Positions 16,865 to 26,127 of a stretch of 64,000 nt of DNA are shown one piece after another; position 1 is the first letter of the stretch; every line of letters begins with the position of its first letter. The notes beneath the pieces are model-generated. The model saw only the letters and a program-made list of their open reading frames with translations, had not been told where the DNA came from and made no database searches. The translations under genes and the position numbers were made by a program. Source of the stretch: Acetobacter estunensis (GTDB taxonomy: Bacteria > Pseudomonadota > Alphaproteobacteria > Acetobacterales > Acetobacteraceae); NCBI RefSeq assembly GCF_019083805.1, contig NZ_JAHRDV010000012.1, forward strand, positions 1 through 64,000. The letters are read 5' to 3'.

Positions 16865-17835
16865 TGGCACACGAACTCACCACACTGCTGCGCACGCTCC
16901 GGAACGGTCGCGCCCTGGCGGGTAAACAGGACATCGCCGAAACTGCGGCAATCCTGAAACCTGTCAGCCCGGACGTTATCCGGCTTGGCGATGACTGCGC
17001 CGCGATCCCTGATGGCGATGGTTACCTCCTGCTGGCCAGCGAGGGCTTTCAGGACAGCTTTGTCCGCTCAATGCCGTGGTTTGCCGGGTATTGCGGCGTG
17101 ATGGTCAATGTCAGCGACATCGCGGCGATGGGTGGCCGTCCCGTGGCCGTTGTGGATGCGTTGTGGAGCGATACGTCCGAGGCGGCCGCGTCCATTCTGA
17201 CCGGTCTGCATGAAGGTGCGCGCACCTATGGCGTGCCGGTTGTCGGCGGCCATACCAACATGCGCAGCACCCACAATTCGCTGTCAGTCGCAATCCTTGG
17301 CCGTGCCCGTCATCTGCTGACCAGCTTCGATGCACGACCGGGCGAGGTTCTGATCGCCGCCATCGACCTGCGCGGTCGCTGGCATGATCCGCACCCGTTC
17401 TGGGATGCCAGTTCAGCACTGTGCGGCACCGAGGCGGCGGCGCGCCTTCGGGGTGATCTCGAACTTCTGCCCGGCATTGCCGAGGACGGGTTGAGCCGCG
17501 CCGCCAAGGACATCAGTATGGCCGGCTTGCTGGGGACCGCCCTCATGCTGGCCGAATGTTCAGGCGTTGGCATGACCATCGCGCTTGATAACATTCCGCG
17601 TCCCGATGACGCGCCTATGGAGCGCTGGCTCTCCACATTCCCCAGCTATGGCTACCTGCTCACGGCGCGCCCCGAAGATGCTGAAGCGATCATGGCCCGA
17701 TTTCGTGGGCGTGATATTGCAGCCTCTGTCATCGGTCAGTGTGACAGCACGCAGCGGCTGGATGTTACATGGGTGGACGAGAAAGAAACCTTCTGGGATC
17801 TCGCCCGGACGCCGCTCATGGGGTTTGCGCCATGA
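16861..17835 (+). CDS. Sll0787-family AIR-synthase-like protein (Nit1C cluster)
   Basis: 324 residues, PurM/SelD/ThiL/HypE superfamily. The ATP-binding N-terminal half shows VIRLGDDCAAIPDG, MVNVSDIAAMGGRPVAVVDALW and VVGGHTNMRS; the C-terminal half starts after DASSALCGTEAAARL. Members phosphorylate or dehydrate carbonyl/amide substrates using ATP. The start may be the GTG at 16861 or the ATG at 16864, both at the GNAT stop; either gives tight coupling. Its substrate is unknown. Confidence 0.88.
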   Translation: MMAHELTTLLRTLRNGRALAGKQDIAETAAILKPVSPDVIRLGDDCAAIPDGDGYLLLASEGFQDSFVRSMPWFAGYCGVMVNVSDIAAMGGRPVAVVDALWSDTSEAAASILTGLHEGARTYGVPVVGGHTNMRSTHNSLSVAILGRARHLLTSFDARPGEVLIAAIDLRGRWHDPHPFWDASSALCGTEAAARLRGDLELLPGIAEDGLSRAAKDISMAGLLGTALMLAECSGVGMTIALDNIPRPDDAPMERWLSTFPSYGYLLTARPEDAEAIMARFRGRDIAASVIGQCDSTQRLDVTWVDEKETFWDLARTPLMGFAP

Positions 17836-19004
17836 GGCTGTCCATCGGCATCCTGACCCATTCAACCAATCCACGCGGCGGTGTGGTGCACGGCATGGCG
17901 CTGGCGGAAGCCCTGTGTGACGCGGGCCATGACGCAACGCTGATCGCGCCGGACGTGACAGGAGCCGGTTTCTTCCGCACGCCCCGCTGCGCCACACGCT
18001 GCATTCCGGCCGCGTCTGTGCCTGACCTGCCAGCACTGGTGGAGCGTCGGATTGGCGAGATCAGGGACGCATTGCGCGGGCAGCATTTTGACGTGCTGCA
18101 TGCGCAGGATCCGATCAGCGCCAATGCGCTGGCCGATCTGGTGGAAGAGGGGCGGATACCGGGCTTTGCCCGCACGGTTCATCATCTGGACCGTTTCTCC
18201 CACCCCGGTCTCGCGGCTCGCCAGACACGGGGGCTGACGGCTGCGACCGAACTCTTCACGGTCAGTCAGCTCTGGGAGGACATGCTTCTCACCGAATATG
18301 GGCGGCATGCGCCTGTGGTGGGGAATGGTGTCGATCTGACAAGGTTTTTTCCGGAGCCCGGTCTGCGCGATCAGGAACTTCGCGTACGGTATGGGCTTCC
18401 GCGGAACGCACGTCTTGTGCTGTCGGTGGGTGGGATCGAGCGTCGCAAAAACACGCTTGTTCTCCTTGAGGCTTTTGAGATGCTGCATCGGGAGCAGTCC
18501 GATCTGCATCTTGTGATAGCCGGAGGCGCGTCCCTGCTGGATCATTCCGACTACCGTCGTCTTTTCGATGAGCAGATTCAGAGTGGCAGTCTGGCAAACA
18601 CGGTGACAGGTACGATTGCGGATGACGATATGCCCGCACTGTATCGGCAGTCTTCCGTACTGGCTTATCCTTCAAGGACGGAAGGCTTCGGCCTGTGCCC
18701 GCTCGAAGCTCTGGCCTGCGGAATCCCCGTGGTGGTGCCGGCCGCACCCCCTTTCACGGAGCATCTTCATACTCTCGAGGCATTCTGGTGCCAGCCCGAG
18801 AGTTCCGAAACACTTGTCTGCGCGTTGCGCGACGCTCTGAGCGTCCAGAGCCCGGCCCGTTTCCGGGTCAGCGGCCCCGCAACGGCCCGCCGTTTCGACT
18901 GGTGCCGCGTCGCCAGTCGGCATCTCCCCGCATATCGGCGTCTCGCGGCGCTGCGGCACGCTGGCGTCCCTGTTTCAGGAGTTTTGTCATCATGCCCGAA
19001 ATGA
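17832..19004 (+). CDS. MSMEG_0565-family glycosyltransferase (Nit1C cluster)
   Basis: 390 residues, GT4-type GT-B fold. The N-terminal domain begins MRLSIGILTHSTNPRGGVVHGMALAEAL. The C-terminal nucleotide-sugar domain has LSVGGIERRKNTLVLLEAFEML and the E-x7-E motif in EGFGLCPLEALACGIPVVVP. It retains the donor and catalytic glutamates, so it should be active. The ATG at 17832 overlaps the previous stop, and its 3' end overlaps the next start by 13 bases. A glycosylated product for the pathway is implied. Confidence 0.9.
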   Translation: MRLSIGILTHSTNPRGGVVHGMALAEALCDAGHDATLIAPDVTGAGFFRTPRCATRCIPAASVPDLPALVERRIGEIRDALRGQHFDVLHAQDPISANALADLVEEGRIPGFARTVHHLDRFSHPGLAARQTRGLTAATELFTVSQLWEDMLLTEYGRHAPVVGNGVDLTRFFPEPGLRDQELRVRYGLPRNARLVLSVGGIERRKNTLVLLEAFEMLHREQSDLHLVIAGGASLLDHSDYRRLFDEQIQSGSLANTVTGTIADDDMPALYRQSSVLAYPSRTEGFGLCPLEALACGIPVVVPAAPPFTEHLHTLEAFWCQPESSETLVCALRDALSVQSPARFRVSGPATARRFDWCRVASRHLPAYRRLAALRHAGVPVSGVLSSCPK

Positions 19005-19279
19005 CCTTTCGCGTACGCTGGCCCGATGGAAAGGAGACCGACTGTTACTCTCCATCGCTGGTCATAAGGGACCATTTCACGCCCGGTCAGGATTATTCGG
19101 TCCGGGAATTTCTTGAAAAGGCGGACACGGCGCTGACGGAAGCCAGTGAGCGGGTTCGTGCGCGCTACGGCTTCCCGTGCAGCCGCGCCCTTGGTCAGCT
19201 TCACGCCATTCGACAGGCCAGCGCGCCCTTCCTCAATCGACCCGATGCGCAGGTGCGCGTCCTGTCTTTCAGATCCTGA
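18992..19279 (+). CDS. MSMEG_0570-family nitrogen starvation response protein (Nit1C cluster)
   Basis: 95 residues. MTFRVRWPDGKETDCYSPSLVIRDHF, then FLEKADTALTEASERVRARYGFPCSRALGQLHAI are typical of this small family of unknown function, whose cysteines (residues ~18 and ~69) are visible. It begins inside the glycosyltransferase gene, in another frame. A carrier or accessory role is possible but unsupported. Confidence 0.88.
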   Translation: MPEMTFRVRWPDGKETDCYSPSLVIRDHFTPGQDYSVREFLEKADTALTEASERVRARYGFPCSRALGQLHAIRQASAPFLNRPDAQVRVLSFRS

Positions 19280-19293
19280 GACGGAATACTCTT

Positions 19294-20541
19294 ATGAAAC
19301 AGAACGAAAAAACCATTCCTGTCATTATCGTGGGTGGCGGACAGGCCGGGCTTTCCATGAGCTGGTATCTCTGCCGCGAGAAGGTGGAGCACATTGTCTT
19401 TGAGGCAAAGACGGCCTGCCATTCGTGGGATGACGAACGCTGGGACAATTTCTGCCTGGTCACACCGAACTGGCAGTGCGAACTTCCCGGTCATCCTTAC
19501 AAAGGGAGTGATCCGCACGGCTTCATGGTGAAGCAGGAAATCATTGACTACGTCAAAGGCTTTGTTAACTCGTTCAACCCACCGCTGCGTGAACACACAG
19601 CCGTCACCTCCATCACACGTCACGAGGCCGGTGGGTATCGTGTGGTGGCGGGCGGAGAGACCTGGCATGCAAAGCATGTGGTGATTGCCTCGGGCGCGTA
19701 TCAGGACGCGGTGATCCCAGGTTACGCCAGCGCGATCGATCCATCAATCTTTCAGGTCCACTCACAGGATTACCGCAACGCGGCCCAGCTTCCGGAAGGC
19801 GCGGTTCTCGTTGTAGGCAGCGGCCAGTCCGGCGCGCAGATCGTCGAGGATCTGTTCCTTGAAAATCGCAAGGTCCATCTGTGTGTCGGATCTGCCCCGC
19901 GTGTCTCGCGTTTCTACCGTGGACGCGACGTGGTGGACTGGCTGGCGGATATGCACTTCTACGACCTGACGGTGGATAATCACCCTCTTCGTGACGGCGC
20001 ACGCGACAAGACCAATCATTACGTCACGGGTCGAAATGGCGGGCATGACCTTGATCTGCGCAAGTTCGCGAAGGAAGGCGTGGGCTTGCATGGCACGCTG
20101 GAGACAATCCGTGACGAAGTTGCGCACTTCGCACCGGACCTAAAGGAAAACCTTGATGATGCGGACAAGACGAATGCCGACATCAAGAAATCCATCGACG
20201 CCTATATCGCCCGTGAAGGGATCACGGCCCCAACCGAAGCCGCTTATGTTCCTGTGTGGGAGCCCGATGGCAGCAACACCCCGCTGGACCTGAAGGCCGC
20301 CGGGATCACCTCGATCATCTGGTGCATCGGCTTCCGTCCGAACTATCGCTGGATCGACGTGCCGGTCTTCAACGGAGCTAACAAGCCCGTCTGGCATCGT
20401 GGCGTAACCGATGCGCCGGGCTTCTATTTCCTCGGCCTGCCGTGGTTGCACACATGGGGATCGGGGCGGTTCTCCGGCGTTTCGCGCGATGCTGCGTGGC
20501 TGGCCAGCCAGATCACCGCCAAAGACGTGCCTGTAGCCTGA
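19294..20541 (+). CDS. MSMEG_0569-family flavin-dependent oxidoreductase (Nit1C cluster)
   Basis: 415 residues, flavin monooxygenase-like. The FAD Rossmann motif is VIIVGGGQAGLSMSWYLC at the N-terminus, and a second, NADPH-type GxGxxG motif reads LVVGSGQSGAQIVEDLF near residue 165. WDNFCLVTPNWQCELPGHPYKG is characteristic of the Nit1C flavoprotein. It probably oxygenates a nitrogen-containing intermediate. The ATG at 19294 begins the Rossmann fold; upstream in-frame sequence is antisense or overlapping to the previous gene. Confidence 0.9.
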   Translation: MKQNEKTIPVIIVGGGQAGLSMSWYLCREKVEHIVFEAKTACHSWDDERWDNFCLVTPNWQCELPGHPYKGSDPHGFMVKQEIIDYVKGFVNSFNPPLREHTAVTSITRHEAGGYRVVAGGETWHAKHVVIASGAYQDAVIPGYASAIDPSIFQVHSQDYRNAAQLPEGAVLVVGSGQSGAQIVEDLFLENRKVHLCVGSAPRVSRFYRGRDVVDWLADMHFYDLTVDNHPLRDGARDKTNHYVTGRNGGHDLDLRKFAKEGVGLHGTLETIRDEVAHFAPDLKENLDDADKTNADIKKSIDAYIAREGITAPTEAAYVPVWEPDGSNTPLDLKAAGITSIIWCIGFRPNYRWIDVPVFNGANKPVWHRGVTDAPGFYFLGLPWLHTWGSGRFSGVSRDAAWLASQITAKDVPVA

Positions 20542-20556
20542 ACGGAGTAAAGCACC

Positions 20557-22329
20557 ATGCTTCCATGGATGACATACGAGGCGATGTACGATGCGACGCT
20601 GACCCAGCCAGAGCAGTTCTGGCTGGAGGCGGCACAGCGCGTCACATGGAAGCAGGCACCTGTGACCGCATGCAGGACACGGCCGGATGGCTGGTATGAC
20701 TGGTTTCCCGAGGCCACGCTCAATACCTGCCATAACGCCGTGGACCGGCATGTGGAGGATGGACGTGGCGAGCAGGCAGCATTGATCTGGCATTCCTGCG
20801 CCACGAAGGAACGGCAGGTGGTAACCTACCGCGAACTACAGGACAGGGCGGCCGGTTTTGCCGGTGGCCTGCGCGCGCTGGGGGTAGGGCAGGGCGACCG
20901 CGTCCTGATCGCCATGCCGACCATGATCGAGACGGCCATCGCCATGCTGGCCTGTGCGCGGATCGGTGCCGTCCATGTCATGGTCTTTGCTGGTTACGCC
21001 GGGCCTGAACTGGCGCGACGGATTGATGACGCAGCACCGAAAGTCATCATCATCGCGAGTTGCAGCTTTCAGGGGCAGACGCCCATTCCGTCCGCGCCCG
21101 CCCTGAACGAGGCGCTCGCTACGGCGGCGCACAGACCACAGGCTTGCGTGATCGTGCAGCGCGAAGCCTGCCCGGCCTCGCTTCTGCCGGTGCGGGATCA
21201 CGATTTTCACACGCTGGAACAGTCCGCACCAGCAGAGCCGGTCATGCTGCGCTCTGACGACCCCCTGTACATTCTTCACACGTCCGGCACGACGGGCAAT
21301 GCGAAGGGCATTGTGCGTGACAATGGTGGCCACGCTGTAGCTCTCGCCTTGTCCATGGAACTGATCTACGGCTGCAAACCCGGTGATACCTTCTTCACGA
21401 CATCGGATCTGGGTTGGGTGGTCGGCCATTCCTATGGCGTCTACGCGCCGCTGATGAGCGGCTGCACCAGCGTGATTGTCGAAGGCGGTGCTTCAGCTTC
21501 TGCGATCCGTGCGCTCTGTCACGAACACGCAGTGAAATGCCTGTTTACCACGCCCACTCAGATGCGGCTCATGCGACAGGAGAGCCGCTATCTGTCAGGG
21601 GCGATACTGCCCGCGCTAGCGCGCATCTTCGTGGCCGGGGAGTATGCTGATCCCACCTTGCTGGACTGGGCGCGGTCGTATTTTCGCAAACCCGTGGTTA
21701 ATCACTGGTGGCAGACCGAAACCGGGTGGAGCATCACCGCCCATTTCTTCGGTCTGCCCGAGCGTGAACCGGTCTCGCTCATGAACGACATCGGACGGCC
21801 TGCGCCGGGATTTCGCCCAGAGATCGTGCCGTCCATGCCGGGGGAACAGGGCGGGGAGATTGTCCTCTCCCTGCCGTTGCCACCCGGCTGTCTGGCGGGT
21901 GTCTGGAAGGACAGGGCGATCCGTGTTCCCACAGCGTATCTTGATGAAACATGCAGGTATTATCGCACCTTTGATGAAGGTATGATCGAGGCCAACCGCG
22001 CCGTGCATATGCTCGGACGGTCCGATGATGTCATCAAGGTCGCAGGCCGGCGGATTTCGGGCGTGCAGATCGAAAAGATCATCGCCACCCATCCTGCCGT
22101 TCATGTGTGTGCAGTGGTGGCCATGCTTGACGAATTGCGGGGACAGCGACCTGTCGCTTATGTGGTCGTTGACCCCCAGGCGGCCTGCGAACCAACTTCC
22201 GAGGAAATCGTCGTGCGGGTCAACGAAGCCCTCGGGCGCTGGATTGGTCTGAAAGAAGTCCGCTTCGTCACGCATCTGCCGACCACCGTGTCCGGGAAGA
22301 TCACACGGAAACGTCTGCTGGTGTCCTGA
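20557..22329 (+). CDS. AMP-forming acyl-CoA synthetase, last gene of the Nit1C operon
   Basis: 590 residues, ANL superfamily near acetyl/propionyl-CoA synthetases. The P-loop-like motif YILHTSGTTGNAKGIVRD, the WWQTETGWSI motif, and the C-terminal hinge GRSDDVIKVAGRRISGVQIE are all present, and VSGKITRKRLL holds the catalytic lysine. It starts 15 bases after the flavoprotein stop, with a GGAG ribosome site, so it is cotranscribed. It is not a core Nit1C family; it could activate the acid released by the nitrilase, an inference from position. Confidence 0.85.
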   Translation: MLPWMTYEAMYDATLTQPEQFWLEAAQRVTWKQAPVTACRTRPDGWYDWFPEATLNTCHNAVDRHVEDGRGEQAALIWHSCATKERQVVTYRELQDRAAGFAGGLRALGVGQGDRVLIAMPTMIETAIAMLACARIGAVHVMVFAGYAGPELARRIDDAAPKVIIIASCSFQGQTPIPSAPALNEALATAAHRPQACVIVQREACPASLLPVRDHDFHTLEQSAPAEPVMLRSDDPLYILHTSGTTGNAKGIVRDNGGHAVALALSMELIYGCKPGDTFFTTSDLGWVVGHSYGVYAPLMSGCTSVIVEGGASASAIRALCHEHAVKCLFTTPTQMRLMRQESRYLSGAILPALARIFVAGEYADPTLLDWARSYFRKPVVNHWWQTETGWSITAHFFGLPEREPVSLMNDIGRPAPGFRPEIVPSMPGEQGGEIVLSLPLPPGCLAGVWKDRAIRVPTAYLDETCRYYRTFDEGMIEANRAVHMLGRSDDVIKVAGRRISGVQIEKIIATHPAVHVCAVVAMLDELRGQRPVAYVVVDPQAACEPTSEEIVVRVNEALGRWIGLKEVRFVTHLPTTVSGKITRKRLLVS

Positions 22330-22369
22330 CGGAATCAGTGCGGCATTGCCGTTGGGGAACGGCCAGCCT

Positions 22370-23131
22370 TCAGATGGCCTGACCGCCGGAAACTTCGATC
22401 CGTTGCGCATTGACCCAGCGATTGTCCTCTGAGAGGAGCGAAGCGATCATTGGACCGATGTCGTCAGGAAGTCCGGGACGTCCAAGCGCAGTTACTTCTC
22501 CAATCTGGCGGGCAATGTCCTGATTGTCCCGTACCATGCCTCCCGAAAAATCCGTCTGGATCGCACCCGGCGCTACCGTGTTGACGGCGATGCGGCGCGG
22601 ACCAAGTTCCTTGGCCATGTAGCGCGTCATCACTTCCACCGCGCCCTTCATGGAGGCATAGGCAATCCAGCCGGGATAAGAAAAGCGCGTCAGGCCGGAT
22701 GAGATGTTCACGATCCGCCCGCCGTCCGCGATCGACGGCAGCAGGGTCTGCGTCAGGAAAAAGGGACCTTTCGCGTGAACGCGGTAGGCGGCGTCGAAAT
22801 CCTCTTCAGTCACTTCGCCAAACAGCCCACTATGGGACGTGCCGGCCATGTTGACCAGATAATTGAAGCGCTCGGCTCCCCAGTCGCGCAGCACGCGCCG
22901 GATTTCGTCGGCAAAGGCAGGAAAGGCGTGCGTATCGCCGGTGTCGAGTTGCAGGGCCACCGCGCGAGCGCCGCTGCTCTGGACATTCTCAACCACCTCA
23001 TCGGCTGCGGATCTGTTGGTGTGGTAGGTGAAAATCGACGAGACGCCGCGTCGGGCGAGAGCCTCAACGGTGGCGCGGCCCAGTCCTCGGCTGCCGCCGG
23101 TGACAATCGCGATGGTGTTCGTTTCAGGCAT
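22370..23131 (-). CDS. SDR-family NAD(P)-dependent oxidoreductase
   Basis: 253 residues, classical short-chain dehydrogenase. TGGSRGLGRATVEAL is the cofactor loop, NMAGTSHSG the NAG-like motif, and the catalytic Ser-Tyr-Lys lie in NISSGLTRFSYPGWIAYASMK. The Rossmann strand end HTNR suggests NADPH preference. The ATG at 23131 follows a GGAGAT ribosome site. It is divergent from the LysR gene at 23233, which probably controls it. Confidence 0.9.
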   Translation of the reverse strand: MPETNTIAIVTGGSRGLGRATVEALARRGVSSIFTYHTNRSAADEVVENVQSSGARAVALQLDTGDTHAFPAFADEIRRVLRDWGAERFNYLVNMAGTSHSGLFGEVTEEDFDAAYRVHAKGPFFLTQTLLPSIADGGRIVNISSGLTRFSYPGWIAYASMKGAVEVMTRYMAKELGPRRIAVNTVAPGAIQTDFSGGMVRDNQDIARQIGEVTALGRPGLPDDIGPMIASLLSEDNRWVNAQRIEVSGGQAI

Positions 23132-23232
23132 GAGTATCTCCATCTGGTGAGGGACCAATCTTGGTCACACCATCGTCCGTTCGATAAGATCGCTCTTTCC
23201 GTCAGTATTGTTTTGCGCCATGGAATAATCCC

Positions 23233-24135
23233 ATGGACAGGCTTGCGACACTCGACCTCTTCGTCCGCATTGTTGACCGTGGCAGTTTCACCGCCGCGGC
23301 AGCCGATTGCGGAGTTTCCCGCCCGGTTGCGACTGCCGCGATCAAGGCGCTGGAACAAAGGCTCGGCACGCGACTGCTGCACAGGTCGACCCGTCACGTC
23401 CGACCAACAGAAGAAGGCGCTGCCTATTATCGCCGGTGTGTGGCGATCCTCGCTGACCTCGAAGATGCGGACCGTGGCGCAAGCGGGGCTGTAGCCGGTC
23501 TGTTGCGCGCTGATGTGATCGGCCGTCTGGCGCGCATGATCCTGCTGCCGACATTACCGGGCTTCCTTGCGTGCCACCCGGCGCTGACCGTTCATCTTGG
23601 CGAGGGTGAGCGGTTTGTCGATCTGGTGCGCGAAGGGGTGGACTGCGTGGTCCGGACGGGAAGTCTGCCGGACAGTGACATGATCGCTCGGCCCCTCGGT
23701 GTGATGGAAGAGGTGACGGTCGCCAGCCCGGCCTATCTGGCGCGGCACGGAACGCCTGTCTCTCCCGACGATCTTGAAGGCCATCAGATGATCGGCTTCG
23801 TGTCCTCACGCACCGGCCAGCCCCTGCCGCTGGAGTTTACACGCGGAGAGGAGATGATCGAGGTCTCGCTTCCCGCACGCCTGCTAGTTGGGGGCGTTGA
23901 TACCTATGCCGAAGCGGCCAGGCTCGGCTTTGGCCTCGTGCAGGTTCCACGCTATGGCTTCGCGGATGATCTTGCGAATGGCACGCTGATCGAAGTGCTT
24001 CCTGCTTTCCCTCCTGCGGCTACGCCAGTCTCGGTCCTTTATCCGAGCAACAGACAGCTTTCTCCGCGTGTGCGGGTGTTCGTGGACTGGCTGGTGGAGA
24101 TTATTGGCCCGAGACTTCAACCACAATGCGAGTGA
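23233..24135 (+). CDS. LysR-family transcriptional regulator
   Basis: 300 residues. The N-terminal winged helix reads MDRLATLDLFVRIVDRGSFTAAAADCGVSRPVATAAIKALEQRLGTRLL (residues 1-50), followed by the linker helix and the periplasmic-binding-like domain ending RVRVFVDWLVEII. It belongs to the large CrgA/YhjC-like subgroup. The 101-base divergent gap with the SDR gene contains the likely operator. Confidence 0.9.
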   Translation: MDRLATLDLFVRIVDRGSFTAAAADCGVSRPVATAAIKALEQRLGTRLLHRSTRHVRPTEEGAAYYRRCVAILADLEDADRGASGAVAGLLRADVIGRLARMILLPTLPGFLACHPALTVHLGEGERFVDLVREGVDCVVRTGSLPDSDMIARPLGVMEEVTVASPAYLARHGTPVSPDDLEGHQMIGFVSSRTGQPLPLEFTRGEEMIEVSLPARLLVGGVDTYAEAARLGFGLVQVPRYGFADDLANGTLIEVLPAFPPAATPVSVLYPSNRQLSPRVRVFVDWLVEIIGPRLQPQCE

Positions 24136-24141
24136 GCGTCC

Positions 24142-25083
24142 CTAAACGGGCGCAAAGGCGAGATAAAGCGAGATCGTTGCAATCGAGAACACGGTGGAGG
24201 CCAGAACGACCCGTCCGGTAAGGGCTGCCTCCCGATCATAGAATTCTGCCAGCATGAACGAGCCGGTTCCTGTCGGGAGTGCGGCAAGAAGCACGGCGAT
24301 GTTTGTCATCGCTGGCGGCAGGTGGAGCACGGGCGCTGCGATGATCCACGTAACCAGAGGCTGGGCAATCAGCTTCAGGCCGACCAGAATGCCGGCAGTC
24401 GACGGACGTGCAGACGCAGCACCGGCGGAATTTCCGGCAAGAAAAAGACCGAGGGCGATCAGGGCACAAGGGGATGCAGCCCCACCGAGAAGCTTCAGAA
24501 AGGCATGAACGGGTCCCGACAAGTGGCCACCGGATACCATGACAAGGCCGCCAAGTACTGGCGCCACCAGCAAAGGATTTTTCACCAAAGAGAAGAGAGT
24601 TTTTGCCACGATGTCGCGACGGCGCGCTTCGGTCTGCAGTCCGGCCTCGATCAGGACGATCGCTATGACAAACAGCACACAGACCGTTACGATCGTGGCG
24701 ATAAGCGTCGGTGCCATGCCGGTATCGCCGACAAGAGACAGGACAAGCGGGAAACCGACAAACCCCGTATTGGCGTAGCTCGCGTTCAGTCCGTCAATGG
24801 CGGCATCGGCAAGATGATGTCCTGTTGATACCCGCCACCACAGCGTCCCGGCAAACACGATAAAACAGCCAAGCGTGAACGCCGCAATGAATCTCGGCTC
24901 CCACAGATCTGTCATTTTTGCATTCGCCACGATGTCGAACAGCACTGCAGGTAGTGCGAGATAGACCACCAGCCGATTGACTTCGCGCGTGGCATTGGGG
25001 CCAAGCGCACCCGATTTGCGCGCGATCCATCCGGTGAGGATGAGGGCGAAGATAGGCAGGACGATCAGCAGATTATTCAGCAT
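24142..25083 (-). CDS. AEC-family transporter (auxin efflux carrier type)
   Basis: 313 residues with ten hydrophobic helices in two halves. It starts LLIVLPIFALILTGWIARKSG, and ALPAVLFDIVANAKM plus the central GLNASYANTGFVGFPL are AEC signatures; the C-terminal half has PTGTGSFMLAEFYD. Bacterial AEC proteins export or import organic acids such as malate. It converges on the LysR gene ending at 24135 and diverges from that at 25183. Confidence 0.88.
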   Translation of the reverse strand: MLNNLLIVLPIFALILTGWIARKSGALGPNATREVNRLVVYLALPAVLFDIVANAKMTDLWEPRFIAAFTLGCFIVFAGTLWWRVSTGHHLADAAIDGLNASYANTGFVGFPLVLSLVGDTGMAPTLIATIVTVCVLFVIAIVLIEAGLQTEARRRDIVAKTLFSLVKNPLLVAPVLGGLVMVSGGHLSGPVHAFLKLLGGAASPCALIALGLFLAGNSAGAASARPSTAGILVGLKLIAQPLVTWIIAAPVLHLPPAMTNIAVLLAALPTGTGSFMLAEFYDREAALTGRVVLASTVFSIATISLYLAFAPV

Positions 25084-25182
25084 CAGGGATCTCGGGAGGT
25101 CAGCAAAAGCGTGACGCTACCGGAGGCTATTGATATAATCCAATGCTCATATGGTTCACGATTAATGCGGTCAGGGTATCAG

Positions 25183-26070
25183 ATGGACACACGGCATATG
25201 CGGTATTTCATGGCCCTGGCGGAGACGCTTCATTTCGGTCGGGCTGCCGAGCGGATGAACATGAGCCAGCCGCCGTTCAGTCGCCAGATCGCCATGATCG
25301 AGCAGTCTTTGGGCGTGAAGCTATTTGAACGAAACTCGCGAAACGTGGCGCTGACCCCAGCCGGAAAACACTTCAGGAAAGACTGCCGAAATGTACTGGG
25401 GCAGTTTGAGGACGCCTGTCGGGACGTAAGGCTGGTCGCCAGCGGTATGAAGGGCGAATTACGGTTTGGTTTCATGATGCACGCCGCCCACAGTGTCGTG
25501 CCGCAACTCGTGCAGCTTTATGCGGAGGCAAGGCCGGATGTCCGCCTTGTGCTTGATGAACGCACGCCTACAGAGATCGATGAGATGCTGGTGGCCGGAA
25601 CGCTGGATGCCGCCGTAACATTTGACTGCGGATATGCGCCGCACCTGCAGACCGTGCTGCTGGTCAGGGAGCGATTACGCATCATCATGCGTAAGGAGCA
25701 TCCCCTTGCTACGGCCGGGCAGATCGGTCCTGAGGAACTCCGCGAGGAGAAGATCATCGCGGCATCCGCTGCGACGGCGCCAGCTCTGCGATCCGCGATC
25801 AATAGCTATTTTTCGGCTAAGGGAATTGTCCCGCATGTCGTGCTTGAACCGCGGTTGCAGCACACGATCATCCAGCTTGTTGCAAAAGGGCTGGGCGTAG
25901 CCCTTATCCCCTCATCGCTGTGTACCGAACTGGGAGAGGGGCTGATATCACGGGCTTTGACAGACGCGCCTCAACTTGACGTTGTCCTTCGAGCGCCGAT
26001 CACTACGAAAAACCCCGCGGTTTCTACATTCATGGAAATCGGGAAATCGATACAGCGCGCTTCACTCTGA
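25183..26070 (+). CDS. LysR-family transcriptional regulator
   Basis: 295 residues. MDTRHMRYFMALAETLHFGRAAERMNMSQPPFSRQIAMIEQSLGVKLFERNSR is the HTH, in the BenM/CatM-like style (MxxRHLRYF). The effector domain follows from residue ~90 (GELRFGFMMHAAHSVVPQLV). The ATG at 25183 begins the canonical N-terminus; a longer frame from 25111 adds an atypical tail. It is divergent from the AEC gene, its probable target. Confidence 0.9.
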   Translation: MDTRHMRYFMALAETLHFGRAAERMNMSQPPFSRQIAMIEQSLGVKLFERNSRNVALTPAGKHFRKDCRNVLGQFEDACRDVRLVASGMKGELRFGFMMHAAHSVVPQLVQLYAEARPDVRLVLDERTPTEIDEMLVAGTLDAAVTFDCGYAPHLQTVLLVRERLRIIMRKEHPLATAGQIGPEELREEKIIAASAATAPALRSAINSYFSAKGIVPHVVLEPRLQHTIIQLVAKGLGVALIPSSLCTELGEGLISRALTDAPQLDVVLRAPITTKNPAVSTFMEIGKSIQRASL

Positions 26071-26127
26071 TCCATGGACCTGTGCAGAGAGCCAGTTTCC
26101 AATATCTTCGCTCCCCGTATTCAATCG

